Assembly (NCBI GenBank): GCA_963737365.1
Contig: CAVTSD010000001.1
Location: forward strand, 806,001-870,000
DNA: 64,000 bases
Reading direction: 5' to 3'
From: Roseiarcus sp963737365
GTDB lineage: Bacteria; Pseudomonadota; Alphaproteobacteria; Rhizobiales; Beijerinckiaceae
Shown: one piece after another, positions 45,885-55,086 of the stretch
Layout: the number at the start of each line of letters is the position of its first letter
Position numbering within the stretch: position 1 is the stretch's first letter
Position numbers and translations under genes: made by a program
The notes under the pieces: model-generated
What the model was told of the DNA's origin: nothing
The model's database searches: none
The model's input: only the letters and a program-made list of their open reading frames with translations

Positions 45885-46356
45885 TCCCACGGCTTTCACC
45901 AGGAAAGCGGACTCCGACCGTAGGCGGGGGCTGGCGCCCCGCGTTCGCTCGCGCATTCTGCTTGGCCCCTCGCTGGCCATAGGCAGCGGGGCGGTCAGTC
46001 CAGTTGACTTGATTTGGATTTTCTTAGCGATGATCCTGTTAAGGCAAAAACCCCCGATTTTGATGGTTGGAAAAGCTTGGATTTCCTTGGATTTTTCGTC
46101 CGAATCGAGACTTATCAATGGATTACGCTGGTTTTTTCCGAAAGTTTTTTTCTCGTCGCCTTTGGGCCCAAGAAAGCGCCGTCGAGCCGGTCAGCGCACG
46201 ATTGGGCATGGCCAAGGAACGGAGTGCTCATAAGGCAAGTCTATTTCAATTTCTGGTTTTCTGCAAGAAACTGTTACCCAGACCGTTTCCGCTGGGCCGC
46301 TCCAGCCCAAAGCAACTCCGCTAACCGCCTAGACGCGCCGCAGCTGTTCCCTTGGT
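45885..46356. other. 472-bp intergenic stretch with dispersed element copy B
   Basis: No gene is supported. It holds copy B of the dispersed element (46040-46285) and AT-rich tracts. The convergent tetR and ccrM genes end on either side of it. Confidence 0.6.
46040..46285 (-). repeat. Dispersed intergenic element, copy B
   Basis: On the minus strand it shows the same block order as copy A: TTGCAGAAAA (46266-46257), GAAATTGA, then CCATTGA with CTCG and TTCG, then the exact 17-mer ATCCAAGGAAATCCAAG (46092-46076). The distance from first to last block is about 190 bp, against 180 in copy A. Confidence 0.65.
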
Positions 46357-47556
46357 TTATTCCCCCGGTTCCCGCATTGTCGCGCGCATCACGGCGCGGA
46401 GTTCGTCAATTGGGGCCAATCGGCCTTCGCGCTCCACATGCCAGAAGGTCCAGCCGTTGCATGCGGGCAGCCCTTGCACCAGCGCGCCGATCTTGTGGAT
46501 AGAGCCTACGGCCGGGCCTGCGGTGAGCGCGCCATCTGCTCGCACCAAGGCATGGTGACGGCGCCCCGCATCAACCAGTTGCTCGCCCGGGCGCGCGAGT
46601 CCAGCTTCGACGACGCTTGAGAAAGCCACGCGCGGCTCGCTGCGGCGAGTGGGCGCAAGCGCGAGCGCGGCTTCAGGCAGCGGCTCGACGGCGTCGACAC
46701 GCTTCTGCGCCGCTTCGGCATAAGCCGCATCCCGCTCGAGGCCAATAAACGAGCGACCGAGGCGCCGCGCGGCGACTCCAGTTGTCCCGGAGCCGAAAAA
46801 GGGATCGAGCACCAGATCGCCTGGGTTGGAAGCGGCGAGCAACACCCGCTGAAGAAGCGCTTCTGGCTTTTGTGTCGGGTGGGCCTTTCGCCCGCTCTCG
46901 TCCTTGAGCCGCTCAGCGCCCGTGCAGATCGGCAAGAACCAATCGGAACGGACTTGCACGTCTTCGTTGCCGGCCTTCAAGGTCTCGTAGTTGAACGTAT
47001 AGGCCTTGGCCTCGGGCCCCCGCGCCGCCCAGATCATCGTCTCGTGGGCATTTGTGAAGCGGCGCCCGCGGAAGTTCGGCATCGGGTTGGCTTTGCGCCA
47101 GACAATGTCGTTCAGGATCCAGAAGCCGAGATCCTGTAAGATCGCGCCGACGCGGAAGATGTTGTGGTAGGAGCCGATGACCACGATCGTGGCGGCGGGT
47201 TTCATAAGCCGCCGAGCGGCAGTCAGCCAGTCGCGCGTGAAGGCGTCGTATTCGGCAAAATCGGCGAACTTGTCCCAGGCGTCATCCACCCCGTCGACGA
47301 CACTTTGATCGGGACGCGACAACGCCCCCTCGAGTTGCAGGTTGTAGGGCGGATCGGCGAAGACGAGATCGACCGAGGCTGGCGGAAGCCGCATCATTTC
47401 GGCGACGCAATCGCCCACCAGGATCACATCGCGGGGAGGGCTCTCCTTGCCGCGCGGCTCGAGCTTCGCGGCCGGGCGTTTCGCCTCGCCGACCCCAGTA
47501 CGCAAAACCTGAATCTGGGCGGGGAGGCGGAACGCTCCGGCACGCGCGATACGCAT
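46357..47556 (-). CDS. ccrM: Cell-cycle DNA adenine methyltransferase (GANTC, CcrM-type)
   Basis: The 399-residue beta-class amino methyltransferase should methylate adenine in GANTC, as CcrM in alphaproteobacteria, linking replication to cell-cycle transcription. The catalytic FADPPYNLQLEG precedes the SAM-binding DPFFGSGTTGVAARRLGRSF, the beta-class order. The middle part has ANPMPNFRGRRFTNAHETMIW and SGRKAHPTQKPEALLQRVL. A C-terminal CcrM-specific domain (about 300-390) follows with ACNGWTFWHVEREG. The start is uncertain; ATG 47556 leaves a long basic leader of about 45 residues. It is next to rnhB, the usual alphaproteobacterial partner, in the same direction. Confidence 0.93.
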   Translation of the reverse strand: MRIARAGAFRLPAQIQVLRTGVGEAKRPAAKLEPRGKESPPRDVILVGDCVAEMMRLPPASVDLVFADPPYNLQLEGALSRPDQSVVDGVDDAWDKFADFAEYDAFTRDWLTAARRLMKPAATIVVIGSYHNIFRVGAILQDLGFWILNDIVWRKANPMPNFRGRRFTNAHETMIWAARGPEAKAYTFNYETLKAGNEDVQVRSDWFLPICTGAERLKDESGRKAHPTQKPEALLQRVLLAASNPGDLVLDPFFGSGTTGVAARRLGRSFIGLERDAAYAEAAQKRVDAVEPLPEAALALAPTRRSEPRVAFSSVVEAGLARPGEQLVDAGRRHHALVRADGALTAGPAVGSIHKIGALVQGLPACNGWTFWHVEREGRLAPIDELRAVMRATMREPGE

Positions 47557-47684
47557 AAACGCAACCACTCGACGCATGAGCCGGATCGTTCGAGCCGGCG
47601 CGTCGTTTATGCTCGGTTTAAAGTAAAGGTCCGGTTATGCCGTCACGCATTCCGCTGTGTCGTTTTCGTACGGCGCAAGTCGTT

Positions 47685-48398
47685 CTAGCGGATATACGAT
47701 TTCAACTCTTTTGAAACTTTTCGGCCGCTGGTCATTCTTGCTGGGGCTCGAGTTCGAAACGAGCGCCGGTGATAGGGGCAGGGGCCTGCTGAGGCCAGAG
47801 CCCGGCGGTGGCCGACCGTCGCGTAGCCAACGTGCTCGGCGAAACCATATTGCGGGTATTCGAGGCCGAGATTGCGCATCAGCGCGTCACGCATCGTCTT
47901 GGCGACGATTGAAGCGGCGGCGATCGACATCGAAAGCGCATCCCCATCAATGATCGGGCGAGCGGGACAGATAAGGCCGTCCGGCAGATCGCGGCCGTCT
48001 ATCAGCACAAAGTGCGGACGCACGCTTAAGGCTGCGACAGCGCGCGCCATGGCGCGAAGCGCCGCGCCGCGAATGTTGAAGAGGTCAATCTCCTCGACGC
48101 TGGCGAAGACCACGGAGACGCTGAGCGCCTTGGCAAAGATGATTTCGCACAGCGATTCACGCGCGGGCGCCTGGAGCACCTTAAAATCGTTGAGCCCCTC
48201 GGGCAGATCGTCAGGATTGAGAATGACCGCGGCCACGCCGACTGGCCCGGCCAGGGGCCCGCGTCCGACCTCATCGACGCCGGCGACCCATTGATGGCCG
48301 TTGGCGAAGGCCTCGCGCTCGAAATCGAAATGGGGCGTGATCACAGCGGGACGCGGCGGCGCGGCCTTTTTCTTTATCGTCTTCAAGCCGCTCGTCAC
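47685..48398 (-). CDS. rnhB: Ribonuclease HII
   Basis: The 237-residue enzyme cuts the RNA strand of RNA-DNA hybrids and single ribonucleotides in DNA. The catalytic acidic residues are seen in GVDEVGRGPLAGP (Asp-Glu), Leu-Ile-Asp-Gly-Arg-Asp and IIDGDALSMSIAAASIVAK. The C-terminal Gly-Tyr-Ala-Thr-Val-Gly-His-Arg and GPCPYHRRSF are typical. It has an N-terminal extension of about 30 residues, so the start may be a little downstream of ATG 48398. It precedes ccrM in the same direction, with 128 bp between. Confidence 0.94.
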   Translation of the reverse strand: MTSGLKTIKKKAAPPRPAVITPHFDFEREAFANGHQWVAGVDEVGRGPLAGPVGVAAVILNPDDLPEGLNDFKVLQAPARESLCEIIFAKALSVSVVFASVEEIDLFNIRGAALRAMARAVAALSVRPHFVLIDGRDLPDGLICPARPIIDGDALSMSIAAASIVAKTMRDALMRNLGLEYPQYGFAEHVGYATVGHRRALASAGPCPYHRRSFRTRAPARMTSGRKVSKELKSYIR

Positions 48399-48580
48399 GA
48401 ATCGCGCCTTTCGTTGGGCCGCAAGCTATCGCAGGCGAGGCGGGCGCGCCAAGACGGGATATGGAAATGCCGGTGGAAAGCGACTCGCGTCGTCCTCCTA
48501 GAAGCGGGATCAGCTAACGCGGCGGCGTGACTTGCAAACGCAAAATGCGTTGGCGCTCGAAATCAGATATCAGACGTTGC

Positions 48581-49084
48581 ATGACGATCGGCGCGATTCG
48601 CATCCTTGGCGTCGATCCCGGCCTGCGCGCAACAGGCTGGGGCATGATCGAGGCCGCCGGCTCGCGCCTCAGCTTCATTGCATGTGGCTCAATTGAGACT
48701 GACGCCGCAACTTCTCTCGCCGAGCGCCTAGCGGCAATCCATCGCTTGCTCACCGGGCTGGTGGAACGCGAGGGACCGCATGAGGCGGCGGTCGAGGAGA
48801 CATTCATCAACCGCGATCCCCAATCGGCGCTGAAACTCGGCCAGGCGCGCGGCGTCGCGCTCGCGAGCCTCGCTCTGACCGGCCTGCCGGTGGCGGAATA
48901 CGCCGCGAACCTCATCAAGAAGACCGTGGTCGGCGTTGGACATGCAGAAAAGCGGCAGGTGGCCATGATGGTCAGGATGCTGCTGCCAGCGTCGGCCGCG
49001 TCGACCTCCGACGCGGCCGACGCGCTCGCGGTCGCCATTTGCCACGCTCAGCATCGCGCGGCGCGCGCGCGAGGCGGCGCATGA
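48581..49084 (+). CDS. ruvC: Holliday junction resolvase RuvC
   Basis: The 167-residue nuclease cuts Holliday junctions. The four catalytic acids are Asp12 (Gly-Val-Asp-Pro-Gly), Glu72 (Val-Glu-Glu-Thr-Phe), Asp144 and Asp147 (Ser-Asp-Ala-Ala-Asp-Ala-Leu). Start ATG 48581 is favoured by the family's N-terminus directly at the motif; a TTG/ATG further upstream at 48527 is unlikely. The stop overlaps ruvA (ATGA). Confidence 0.95.
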   Translation: MTIGAIRILGVDPGLRATGWGMIEAAGSRLSFIACGSIETDAATSLAERLAAIHRLLTGLVEREGPHEAAVEETFINRDPQSALKLGQARGVALASLALTGLPVAEYAANLIKKTVVGVGHAEKRQVAMMVRMLLPASAASTSDAADALAVAICHAQHRAARARGGA

Positions 49085-49695
49085 TCGGAAAGCTCAAGGG
49101 AGTCCTCGATAGCGCCGAGGAAGAGAGCCTGATCCTCGACGTCAATGGCGTCGGCTATCTCGTCTTCGCTTCGGCTCGCACCCTCCGCGCGCTGCCTCCT
49201 CTCGGTAAGCCTATGGAGCTTCTGATCGAGATGCAGGTGCGCGAAGACGCGATCAGACTTTACGGATTTCTCACCGCGGGCGAGCGCGACTGGTTTCGTC
49301 TGTTGCAAGGCGTGCAGGGAGTCGGCGCCAAAGTCGCGCTCGCGATTCTCGGCGCTCTCTCGGCCGAAGCTTTGAGCGCGGCGATCGCGCGGCAGGACAA
49401 AGCGATGATGGCGCGCGCCCCCGGAGTCGGCCCGAAGCTCGCCGCTCGCCTTGTGCTCGAGCTCAAGGACAAGGCGCCGGCTTTTGCCCTCGCCGATTTC
49501 GCGCATGCGGAAGCAGGTTTCGAGCGTGCGCCCAAGCTTGCCAAGGCTGCCGAGGATGCGGTCCTCGCTCTCGTTGGACTCGGCTACGGCCAGCCGCAGG
49601 CGGCGGCCGTAGTGGCCCGGCTTTCCGCTGAGCTGGGACCGGCTGCCGAGACCGCCGCGCTCATTCGCGCCGGGTTGAAGGAGCTGGCCCAGTGA
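49081..49695 (+). CDS. ruvA: Holliday junction branch migration protein RuvA
   Basis: The 204-residue protein binds Holliday junctions as a tetramer and recruits RuvB. The N-terminal OB-fold starts MIGKLKGVLDS. Two helix-hairpin-helix elements follow: Leu-Gln-Gly-Val-Gln-Gly-Val-Gly-Ala-Lys-Val-Ala and ARAPGVGPKLAARLVLELKD. The C-terminal domain III contacts RuvB (ALVGLGYGQPQAAAVVARL). Its stop overlaps the next gene by GTGA. Confidence 0.95.
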   Translation: MIGKLKGVLDSAEEESLILDVNGVGYLVFASARTLRALPPLGKPMELLIEMQVREDAIRLYGFLTAGERDWFRLLQGVQGVGAKVALAILGALSAEALSAAIARQDKAMMARAPGVGPKLAARLVLELKDKAPAFALADFAHAEAGFERAPKLAKAAEDAVLALVGLGYGQPQAAAVVARLSAELGPAAETAALIRAGLKELAQ

Positions 49696-50252
49696 ACCGC
49701 CGCCCCTTCTTCGTGCCAATGATCGGCATCGTGCTGCTGTTCGCGGCGTTGGGGCCGGCCATCGGCGGAGTCCTGTTCATCCCTCTTTCCGTCGTCTTCA
49801 AGACGCCGACAGATCTTGAAGCGATCGGGCTGGTGGTTTTGCTCAGCACGATGTTCGGCCACGTATTTGGGCTGATCGCGGCCTACGTTGTCGGCGTAGG
49901 GCCGGCTGCGGCGACCGGGTTTCTTTACGCGCTGTGGGACGCCGTTGCGCCCGGGCGCGCGCCCCGCGCGCTGGTCGCCGCTCTCATTGGCGGGGTTCTT
50001 GTCTATGGCCTCCTCCTGCGCCTCAACCCGGTTTGGGCGTCTTTCGAAATGACAGTCGGGACCAACGTGAGCGTTGATGCCGGCGACTGGGCGTTTCCAG
50101 GCCGCGTCGGGGTCACGCTCGGCCATGCTTTTGTCGCTTGCGCCGCCATCGCGGGCCTCGTTTGCGCCTTCGTCGCGAGCCTCGTCGGGCTCACCATGCG
50201 ACCGGAACTGACGTTGGCGGATCGCCTGCACCCACCGGGCGAAGGCGCCTGA
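49692..50252 (+). CDS. Integral membrane protein between ruvA and ruvB, unrecognised
   Basis: The 186-residue protein has about four to five hydrophobic helices (7-30, 42-66, 70-85, 92-112 and 130-165) with short loops, and no motif I can name. GTG 49692 overlaps the ruvA stop (GTGA), and ruvB starts one base after its stop, so it is an integral part of the ruv operon here. The codon use is like the neighbours. It may be a family found in related Rhizobiales between ruvA and ruvB, but I cannot tell its function. Confidence 0.7.
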   Translation: MNRRPFFVPMIGIVLLFAALGPAIGGVLFIPLSVVFKTPTDLEAIGLVVLLSTMFGHVFGLIAAYVVGVGPAAATGFLYALWDAVAPGRAPRALVAALIGGVLVYGLLLRLNPVWASFEMTVGTNVSVDAGDWAFPGRVGVTLGHAFVACAAIAGLVCAFVASLVGLTMRPELTLADRLHPPGEGA

Positions 50253-50253
50253 A

Positions 50254-51291
50254 GTGGCCGACGCTCCTCGCCGGCTCGTCTCGGCCGAAAAACGCCCCGA
50301 GGACGAGACCGCCGTTCGCCCGCAATTGCTTGCCGATTTCGCGGGCCAGGAAGCAGCGCGCAAGAATCTCAGCGTCTTTATCCAATCCGCCAAATCGCGC
50401 GGCGAGGCGCTCGATCACGTGCTGTTCGTTGGGCCGCCTGGCCTCGGCAAGACGACGCTCGCGCAGATCGTCGCGCGCGAGCTTGGCGTCAATTTCCATT
50501 CGACCTCCGGTCCGGTCATCGGCAAGGCGGGCGATCTCGCGGGACAGCTCACCAATCTCGAGCCGCGCGATGTGCTGTTCATTGACGAGATTCACCGTCT
50601 CAACCCAGCGATCGAAGAGATTCTCTATCCGGCGATGGAAGATTTCCAGCTCGACCTCATCATTGGCGCGGGGCCTGCGGCGCGCTCCGTGAAGATCGAC
50701 CTCGCCCGGTTCACCCTCATTGGCGCGACGACACGCGCCGGTCTCCTCACTACGCCTTTGCGGGATCGTTTCGGCATTCCGATCCGCCTCAATTTTTACA
50801 CCACTGAAGAGCTGCAGGGCATTGTCGCGCGCGGCGCAAGAGTGATTGGCCTGGCGCTCGCCGCTGACGGGGCCAACGAGATCGCCAGGCGCTCGCGCGG
50901 CACGCCCCGCATCGCCGGGCGCCTGCTCAGGCGGGTGCGCGACTTCGCCGTGGTCGAAGGGGCGAAAAGCGTGACGCGCGCGCTCGCCGACAGTGCGCTC
51001 AAGCTCCTCGACGTAGACGTCATCGGGCTCGACGAAATGGATCGCCGATATCTCGACGTGATCGCGGTCAAGTTCGGCGGCGGCCCGGTTGGGGTCGAGA
51101 CCATCGCCGCCGCGCTCTCCGAGCCTCGCGACGCGATCGAGGACATCATCGAGCCCTATCTCATCCAGCTTGGTTTTGTGCAGCGAACGCCGCGCGGGCG
51201 ACTGCTGACGTCGCACGCCTTTCGCCATCTCGGCCTAGCCGAGCCGCGCCGCGAGGCGCCACACCCGACCCTGTTCGAGGATGAGGGCTGA
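50254..51291 (+). CDS. ruvB: Holliday junction branch migration ATPase RuvB
   Basis: The 345-residue AAA+ motor drives branch migration with RuvA. The Walker A is GPPGLGKTT at 60-68, the Walker B Phe-Ile-Asp-Glu-Ile-His-Arg follows, the sensor LIGATTRAGLLTTPLRDRFG is present, and the winged-helix C-terminus has the QRTPRGRLLT segment. The start is GTG 50254. Normal length, no anomaly. Confidence 0.96.
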   Translation: MADAPRRLVSAEKRPEDETAVRPQLLADFAGQEAARKNLSVFIQSAKSRGEALDHVLFVGPPGLGKTTLAQIVARELGVNFHSTSGPVIGKAGDLAGQLTNLEPRDVLFIDEIHRLNPAIEEILYPAMEDFQLDLIIGAGPAARSVKIDLARFTLIGATTRAGLLTTPLRDRFGIPIRLNFYTTEELQGIVARGARVIGLALAADGANEIARRSRGTPRIAGRLLRRVRDFAVVEGAKSVTRALADSALKLLDVDVIGLDEMDRRYLDVIAVKFGGGPVGVETIAAALSEPRDAIEDIIEPYLIQLGFVQRTPRGRLLTSHAFRHLGLAEPRREAPHPTLFEDEG

Positions 51292-51299
51292 TCGGCGAT

Positions 51300-52250
51300 A
51301 TGAAGACGCGGCAGGTCTCTCACGTCGTCAGCTTCCTCGAGGCGCTCGCTTCCGAGCGCGGCGCGAGCGTGAACACGATCGAGGCCTATCGACGCGATCT
51401 CGCCGACTATGAAAGCTATCTGAAAGCCAATGGCGCAGACCCACTAAAAGCGGACGCTGCTTGCGTGCGCGGGTTTGTCGCCGCCCGCGGCGCGCAGAAG
51501 CTGAGCGCGGCGTCGCTCGGGCGCCGTCTGTCCGCGATCCGCCAGTTTCACAAGTTCCTGTATGCTGAAGGTTGGCGGCGCGACAACCCGACCCTCGCGA
51601 TCGAAGGTCCGCGCCGGTCGCGGCCGCTTCCGAAGCTCCTCAGCATGGCCGAAGTCGAGCGCTTGATCACCACGGCGCGGGAAGGGCTGGACGTTAAGGA
51701 CCGCCCGTTGCGCGAGCAGTTGGACGCGGCGCGCATGGCCTGTCTCATCGAGCTCATCTACGGGTCAGGCTTGCGCGTTTCGGAGGCTTTGAGTCTCAAG
51801 AAGTCGACCGCAACGGCCGGATCCCCGCTCATCACCGTGCGCGGCAAGGGCGACAAGGAGCGTCTGGCGCCGCTCTCGGCTCCCGCCCGCGCCGCGATCA
51901 GTTCGTTTCGCTCCCTGCTCGAACAAGTCTCGCCTGGCGCGGCAACCAGCCCCTGGCTGTTTCCTGCGGCGAGCGCGAGCGGCCACATGACGCGACAGGC
52001 CTTCGCGCGCGATCTCAAGGGCGTCGCCGCGGCGGCCGGAATTCCGTCCGCCCGCGTAAGCCCGCATGTGCTGCGCCACGCATTCGCCAGTCACCTATTG
52101 CAGAATGGCGCGGACCTGCGCGTGGTTCAGGACTTGCTCGGCCATGCCGACATCGCGACGACGCAGATCTACACGCACGTCCTTGACGAGCGCGCCAAGG
52201 CTATGGTGCGCGATCTGCATCCCATGAACGACGAGCCCACGAGCGAATGA
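51300..52250 (+). CDS. xerD: Tyrosine recombinase XerD/XerC type
   Basis: The 316-residue recombinase resolves chromosome dimers at dif with its Xer partner. Catalytic residues are all visible: Arg159 (Ser-Gly-Leu-Arg-Val-Ser-Glu), Lys183 in the RGKGDKER turn, His256 and Arg259 (His-Val-Leu-Arg-His), His282 (Leu-Leu-Gly-His) and Tyr291 (Gln-Ile-Tyr-Thr-His). The N-terminal SAM-like core-binding domain covers 1-105. The final part fits XerD better than XerC, but the two are hard to separate by eye. It begins 8 bp after ruvB in the same direction. No dif site was found. Confidence 0.88.
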   Translation: MKTRQVSHVVSFLEALASERGASVNTIEAYRRDLADYESYLKANGADPLKADAACVRGFVAARGAQKLSAASLGRRLSAIRQFHKFLYAEGWRRDNPTLAIEGPRRSRPLPKLLSMAEVERLITTAREGLDVKDRPLREQLDAARMACLIELIYGSGLRVSEALSLKKSTATAGSPLITVRGKGDKERLAPLSAPARAAISSFRSLLEQVSPGAATSPWLFPAASASGHMTRQAFARDLKGVAAAAGIPSARVSPHVLRHAFASHLLQNGADLRVVQDLLGHADIATTQIYTHVLDERAKAMVRDLHPMNDEPTSE

Positions 52251-52426
52251 AGGCCGCGGGTCTACCTGGCCCGATCACGCAACGGTGATCGCGGAACCGC
52301 ACGAGCTGCCTCCGATCGCCGAGGACCGCGAGCCGACCGCCAGGCCCGCCGTTGCGCTGAAAGCGAAAAAGGGCTTCGATGGCGCAAAGCTCGCAATTGC
52401 GAGCAAGTCGCTCAGGAGACATGCCC

Positions 52427-54016
52427 ATGAAAGCGCTCACCTTTGCCGGCGTCGCGCTGGCCGCTTTGTTAGCGGGCGTTAGCCTCTCATCGGCAAAGAC
52501 CCTGGTCTATTGCTCGGAAGGCAGTCCGGAGAATTTCACGCCGGCAATCAACACCACCGGGACCAGTTTCGACGCGGCCCGGCCCGTCTACAATCGCCTG
52601 ACCGAATTCAAACGCGGCACGACCGACATCGTCCCTGGCCTCGCCGAAAGCTGGGAAGTCACCGATGGGGGCAAGACGATCACCTTTCATCTGCGCAAGG
52701 GGGTCAAGTTCCATGCGTTGAAGGACTTCAAGCCGACCCGCGACTTCAACGCCGATGATGTCTTGTTTTCGTTCGACCGACAGTGGAAGCCTGACAACCC
52801 ATATTACAAGGTCTCTGGCGGCAAGTACGACTATTTCAACGACATGGACATGCCGAAGCTGCTCGAGTCGGTTGAGAAGCCTGACGATTACACCGTCGTC
52901 ATGAAGCTCAAGACGCCGAATGTCGCCATCCTAGCCAATCTGGCGATGGACTTCATGGCGATCGGGTCGAAGGAATACGCGGACTTCCTGCTCAAGAAGG
53001 GAACTCCCGAGCAGTTCGACCAGGCGCCGGTCGGCACTGGCCCTTTCTCGTTCGTCTCTTATCAAAAAGATTCCGTCATCCGCTACAAGGCGAACAAGGA
53101 CTATTACGGCGAAAAGCCGCTCGTCGACGACCTCGTGTTCGCCATCACGCCCGACGCCACGGCGCGCTACGCCAAACTCAAAGCGGGCGAGTGCCACGTC
53201 AACGCCTACCCGCGCCCTGCTGATCTCGAGGAGATGGAGAAGGATCCTACTCTGAAGGTCATCAACATGCCTGGCCTCAACGTCGCCTATTGGGCCTTCA
53301 ACGCGCAGAAGCCGCCGTTCGACAAGAAGGAGGTTCGTCAGGCTCTGTCGATGGCGATCGATCGCGACGCCATCATCAAGGATGTCTATCTCGGAGCCGG
53401 ATCGAAGGCGACGACGCTGATACCGCCCACGATGTGGTCCTTCAACGATAAGATTCCCGACGTGGTCTACGACCCAGAGAAAGCCAAGGCCATGCTGGCT
53501 GCGGCCGGCGTCAAGGCGCCGCTCGACCTTGACCTCTGGTACATGCCGGTGTCGCGGCCCTACAATCCCAACGGCAAGCGCATCGGCGAAATGATGCAGG
53601 CCGATCTCGCCAAGGTCGGCGTCAACGCCAAGCTCGTCACCTACGAGTGGGGCGAGTATCGCAAGCGCCTCGCCGCGGGGGAGGAGACCACCGGCCAGTA
53701 TGGTTGGACCGGGGACAACGGCGACCCGGACAATTTCTTCTTTCTCAGAGGTTGCCCTGGCGGGAAACCTGGCGACAGCAACCCGACGAAATGGTGCAAC
53801 GCTGAATTCGACGACCTGCTTGTCAAGGCGCGCACTCTTTCCGATCAGGCTGAGCGCGCCAAGCTCTATCAGCGTATGCAGGAGATCGAGCACGACGAAG
53901 CCCCGGAGCTCCTCCTCGCCCATTCGATCGTGTTCGAAGCCATGCGCTCGAACGTGACCGGCTATAAGCAGAGCCCGCTCGGCACGCACGCGTTCGAAGG
54001 CGTGGACATCAAGTAA
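52427..54016 (+). CDS. dppA: Peptide-type ABC transporter substrate-binding protein (DppA-like)
   Basis: The 529-residue periplasmic protein is of the family 5 solute-binding type (DppA/OppA). Signal peptide MKALTFAGVALAALLAGVSL with cleavage near Ser-Ser-Ala. Typical segments: LVYCSEGSPENFTPAI at the start, the VPGLAESWEVTDGGKTITFHLRKGVKFH region (quoted in part: GLAESWEVTDGGKTITF), TFNADDV-like Asp-Phe-Asn-Ala-Asp-Asp-Val, and KKEVRQALSMAIDRDAIIKD. GGAG eight bases before ATG 52427 fixes the start. It is the first gene of the peptide-importer operon, followed by a strong hairpin. Confidence 0.92.
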   Translation: MKALTFAGVALAALLAGVSLSSAKTLVYCSEGSPENFTPAINTTGTSFDAARPVYNRLTEFKRGTTDIVPGLAESWEVTDGGKTITFHLRKGVKFHALKDFKPTRDFNADDVLFSFDRQWKPDNPYYKVSGGKYDYFNDMDMPKLLESVEKPDDYTVVMKLKTPNVAILANLAMDFMAIGSKEYADFLLKKGTPEQFDQAPVGTGPFSFVSYQKDSVIRYKANKDYYGEKPLVDDLVFAITPDATARYAKLKAGECHVNAYPRPADLEEMEKDPTLKVINMPGLNVAYWAFNAQKPPFDKKEVRQALSMAIDRDAIIKDVYLGAGSKATTLIPPTMWSFNDKIPDVVYDPEKAKAMLAAAGVKAPLDLDLWYMPVSRPYNPNGKRIGEMMQADLAKVGVNAKLVTYEWGEYRKRLAAGEETTGQYGWTGDNGDPDNFFFLRGCPGGKPGDSNPTKWCNAEFDDLLVKARTLSDQAERAKLYQRMQEIEHDEAPELLLAHSIVFEAMRSNVTGYKQSPLGTHAFEGVDIK

Positions 54017-54026
54017 AGGCCGTTAC

Positions 54027-54054
54027 GGGCCCCGCACTATGTAATGCGGGGCCC
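54027..54054 (+). promoter_or_regulatory. Strong intercistronic hairpin after the binding-protein gene
   Basis: A perfect 10-bp stem, GGGCCCCGCA (54027-54036) and TGCGGGGCCC (54045-54054), with an 8-nt loop, lies 11 bp after the dppA stop. No T-tract follows. Such hairpins stabilise binding-protein mRNA or limit read-through into permease genes, which explains higher binding-protein levels. Confidence 0.75.
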
Positions 54055-54072
54055 GGCGTGTTCGGATCGGCC

Positions 54073-55086
54073 ATGATCGTTTACTTCCTTCGACGCATCG
54101 CTCTCACCATCCCAACTTTCCTCGCGCTGATGTTTCTGACCTTCGCGGCGATCCGCCTCGTGCCGGGCGATCCGGTCGAGGTCAGGACCGGCGAGCACGG
54201 CATGTCGCCTGAGCGGCTCGCCTACTTCCGTCATGAGCTCGGCCTCGACCAGCCGGTATGGCGGCAGTTTCTGGATTATCTCTGGCGCCTCGCGCATGGC
54301 GACTTCGGCGTGTCGCTGTCGTCACAAGATAAAGTTCTGACCGAGTTCCTGACTCTCTTTCCGGCGACGCTCGAACTCTCCTTCTTCGCGATGTTGTTTG
54401 CGATCGCCATCGGCGTCCCGGCCGGCGCGCTCGCGGCGGTCAAGCGCGGCGGCATCTATGATCAGGCGCTCATGACCGTGTCGCTGTTCGGCTATTCGAT
54501 GCCGATTTTCTGGTGGGGGCTGCTCCTCATCATGTTCGTGTCCGTGCGACTGGGCTTTCTGCCAGTCTCGGGCCGGATTGATCTCATCGCCTATTCGTTC
54601 GATCAGCCGACCGGGTTCATGACGATCGACGCGCTTCTGTCCGATCAGCCAGGCGCTTTTCTCGACGCGCTGCGGCACCTCGTACTGCCGGCGATTGTGC
54701 TCGGCACCGTGCCGCTCGCCGTCATCGCCCGCATGACCCGCTCCTCGATGCTCGAAGTTCTGAGCGAGGATTATGTGCGCACCGCGCGCGCCAAGGGGCT
54801 GTCACCAGCAAGGGTCATTGGCGTTCACGCCTTGCGCAATGCGCTTCTGCCGGTCGTGACGGTGATCGGGCTTTCCATTTCGAGCCTGATGGCCGGCGCG
54901 GTGCTGACGGAAACGATCTTCTCTTGGCCAGGCGTCGGCCATTGGCTCATCGATTCAATCGGCCGCCGCGACTATCCAGCGCTGCAAGGCGGCGTGCTGC
55001 TCATCTCCGCCGTCGTCGTCCTGGTCAATCTGATCGTCGATCTCGTCTATGGCGCCATCGATCCCAGGATCAGCCATGGCCGCTGA
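54073..55086 (+). CDS. dppB: Peptide ABC transporter permease (DppB-like)
   Basis: The 337-residue permease has six helices and the DppB/OppB-type N-terminus with the LVPGDPVEV segment and a following LGLDQPVWRQFLDYL. The EAA-like loop is YVRTARAKGLSPARVIGVHALRNALLPVVT, quoted in part as ARAKGLSPARVIGVHALRNA. The start at ATG 54073 is chosen over GTG 54058. It overlaps the next permease by 11 bp. Confidence 0.94.
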   Translation: MIVYFLRRIALTIPTFLALMFLTFAAIRLVPGDPVEVRTGEHGMSPERLAYFRHELGLDQPVWRQFLDYLWRLAHGDFGVSLSSQDKVLTEFLTLFPATLELSFFAMLFAIAIGVPAGALAAVKRGGIYDQALMTVSLFGYSMPIFWWGLLLIMFVSVRLGFLPVSGRIDLIAYSFDQPTGFMTIDALLSDQPGAFLDALRHLVLPAIVLGTVPLAVIARMTRSSMLEVLSEDYVRTARAKGLSPARVIGVHALRNALLPVVTVIGLSISSLMAGAVLTETIFSWPGVGHWLIDSIGRRDYPALQGGVLLISAVVVLVNLIVDLVYGAIDPRISHGR

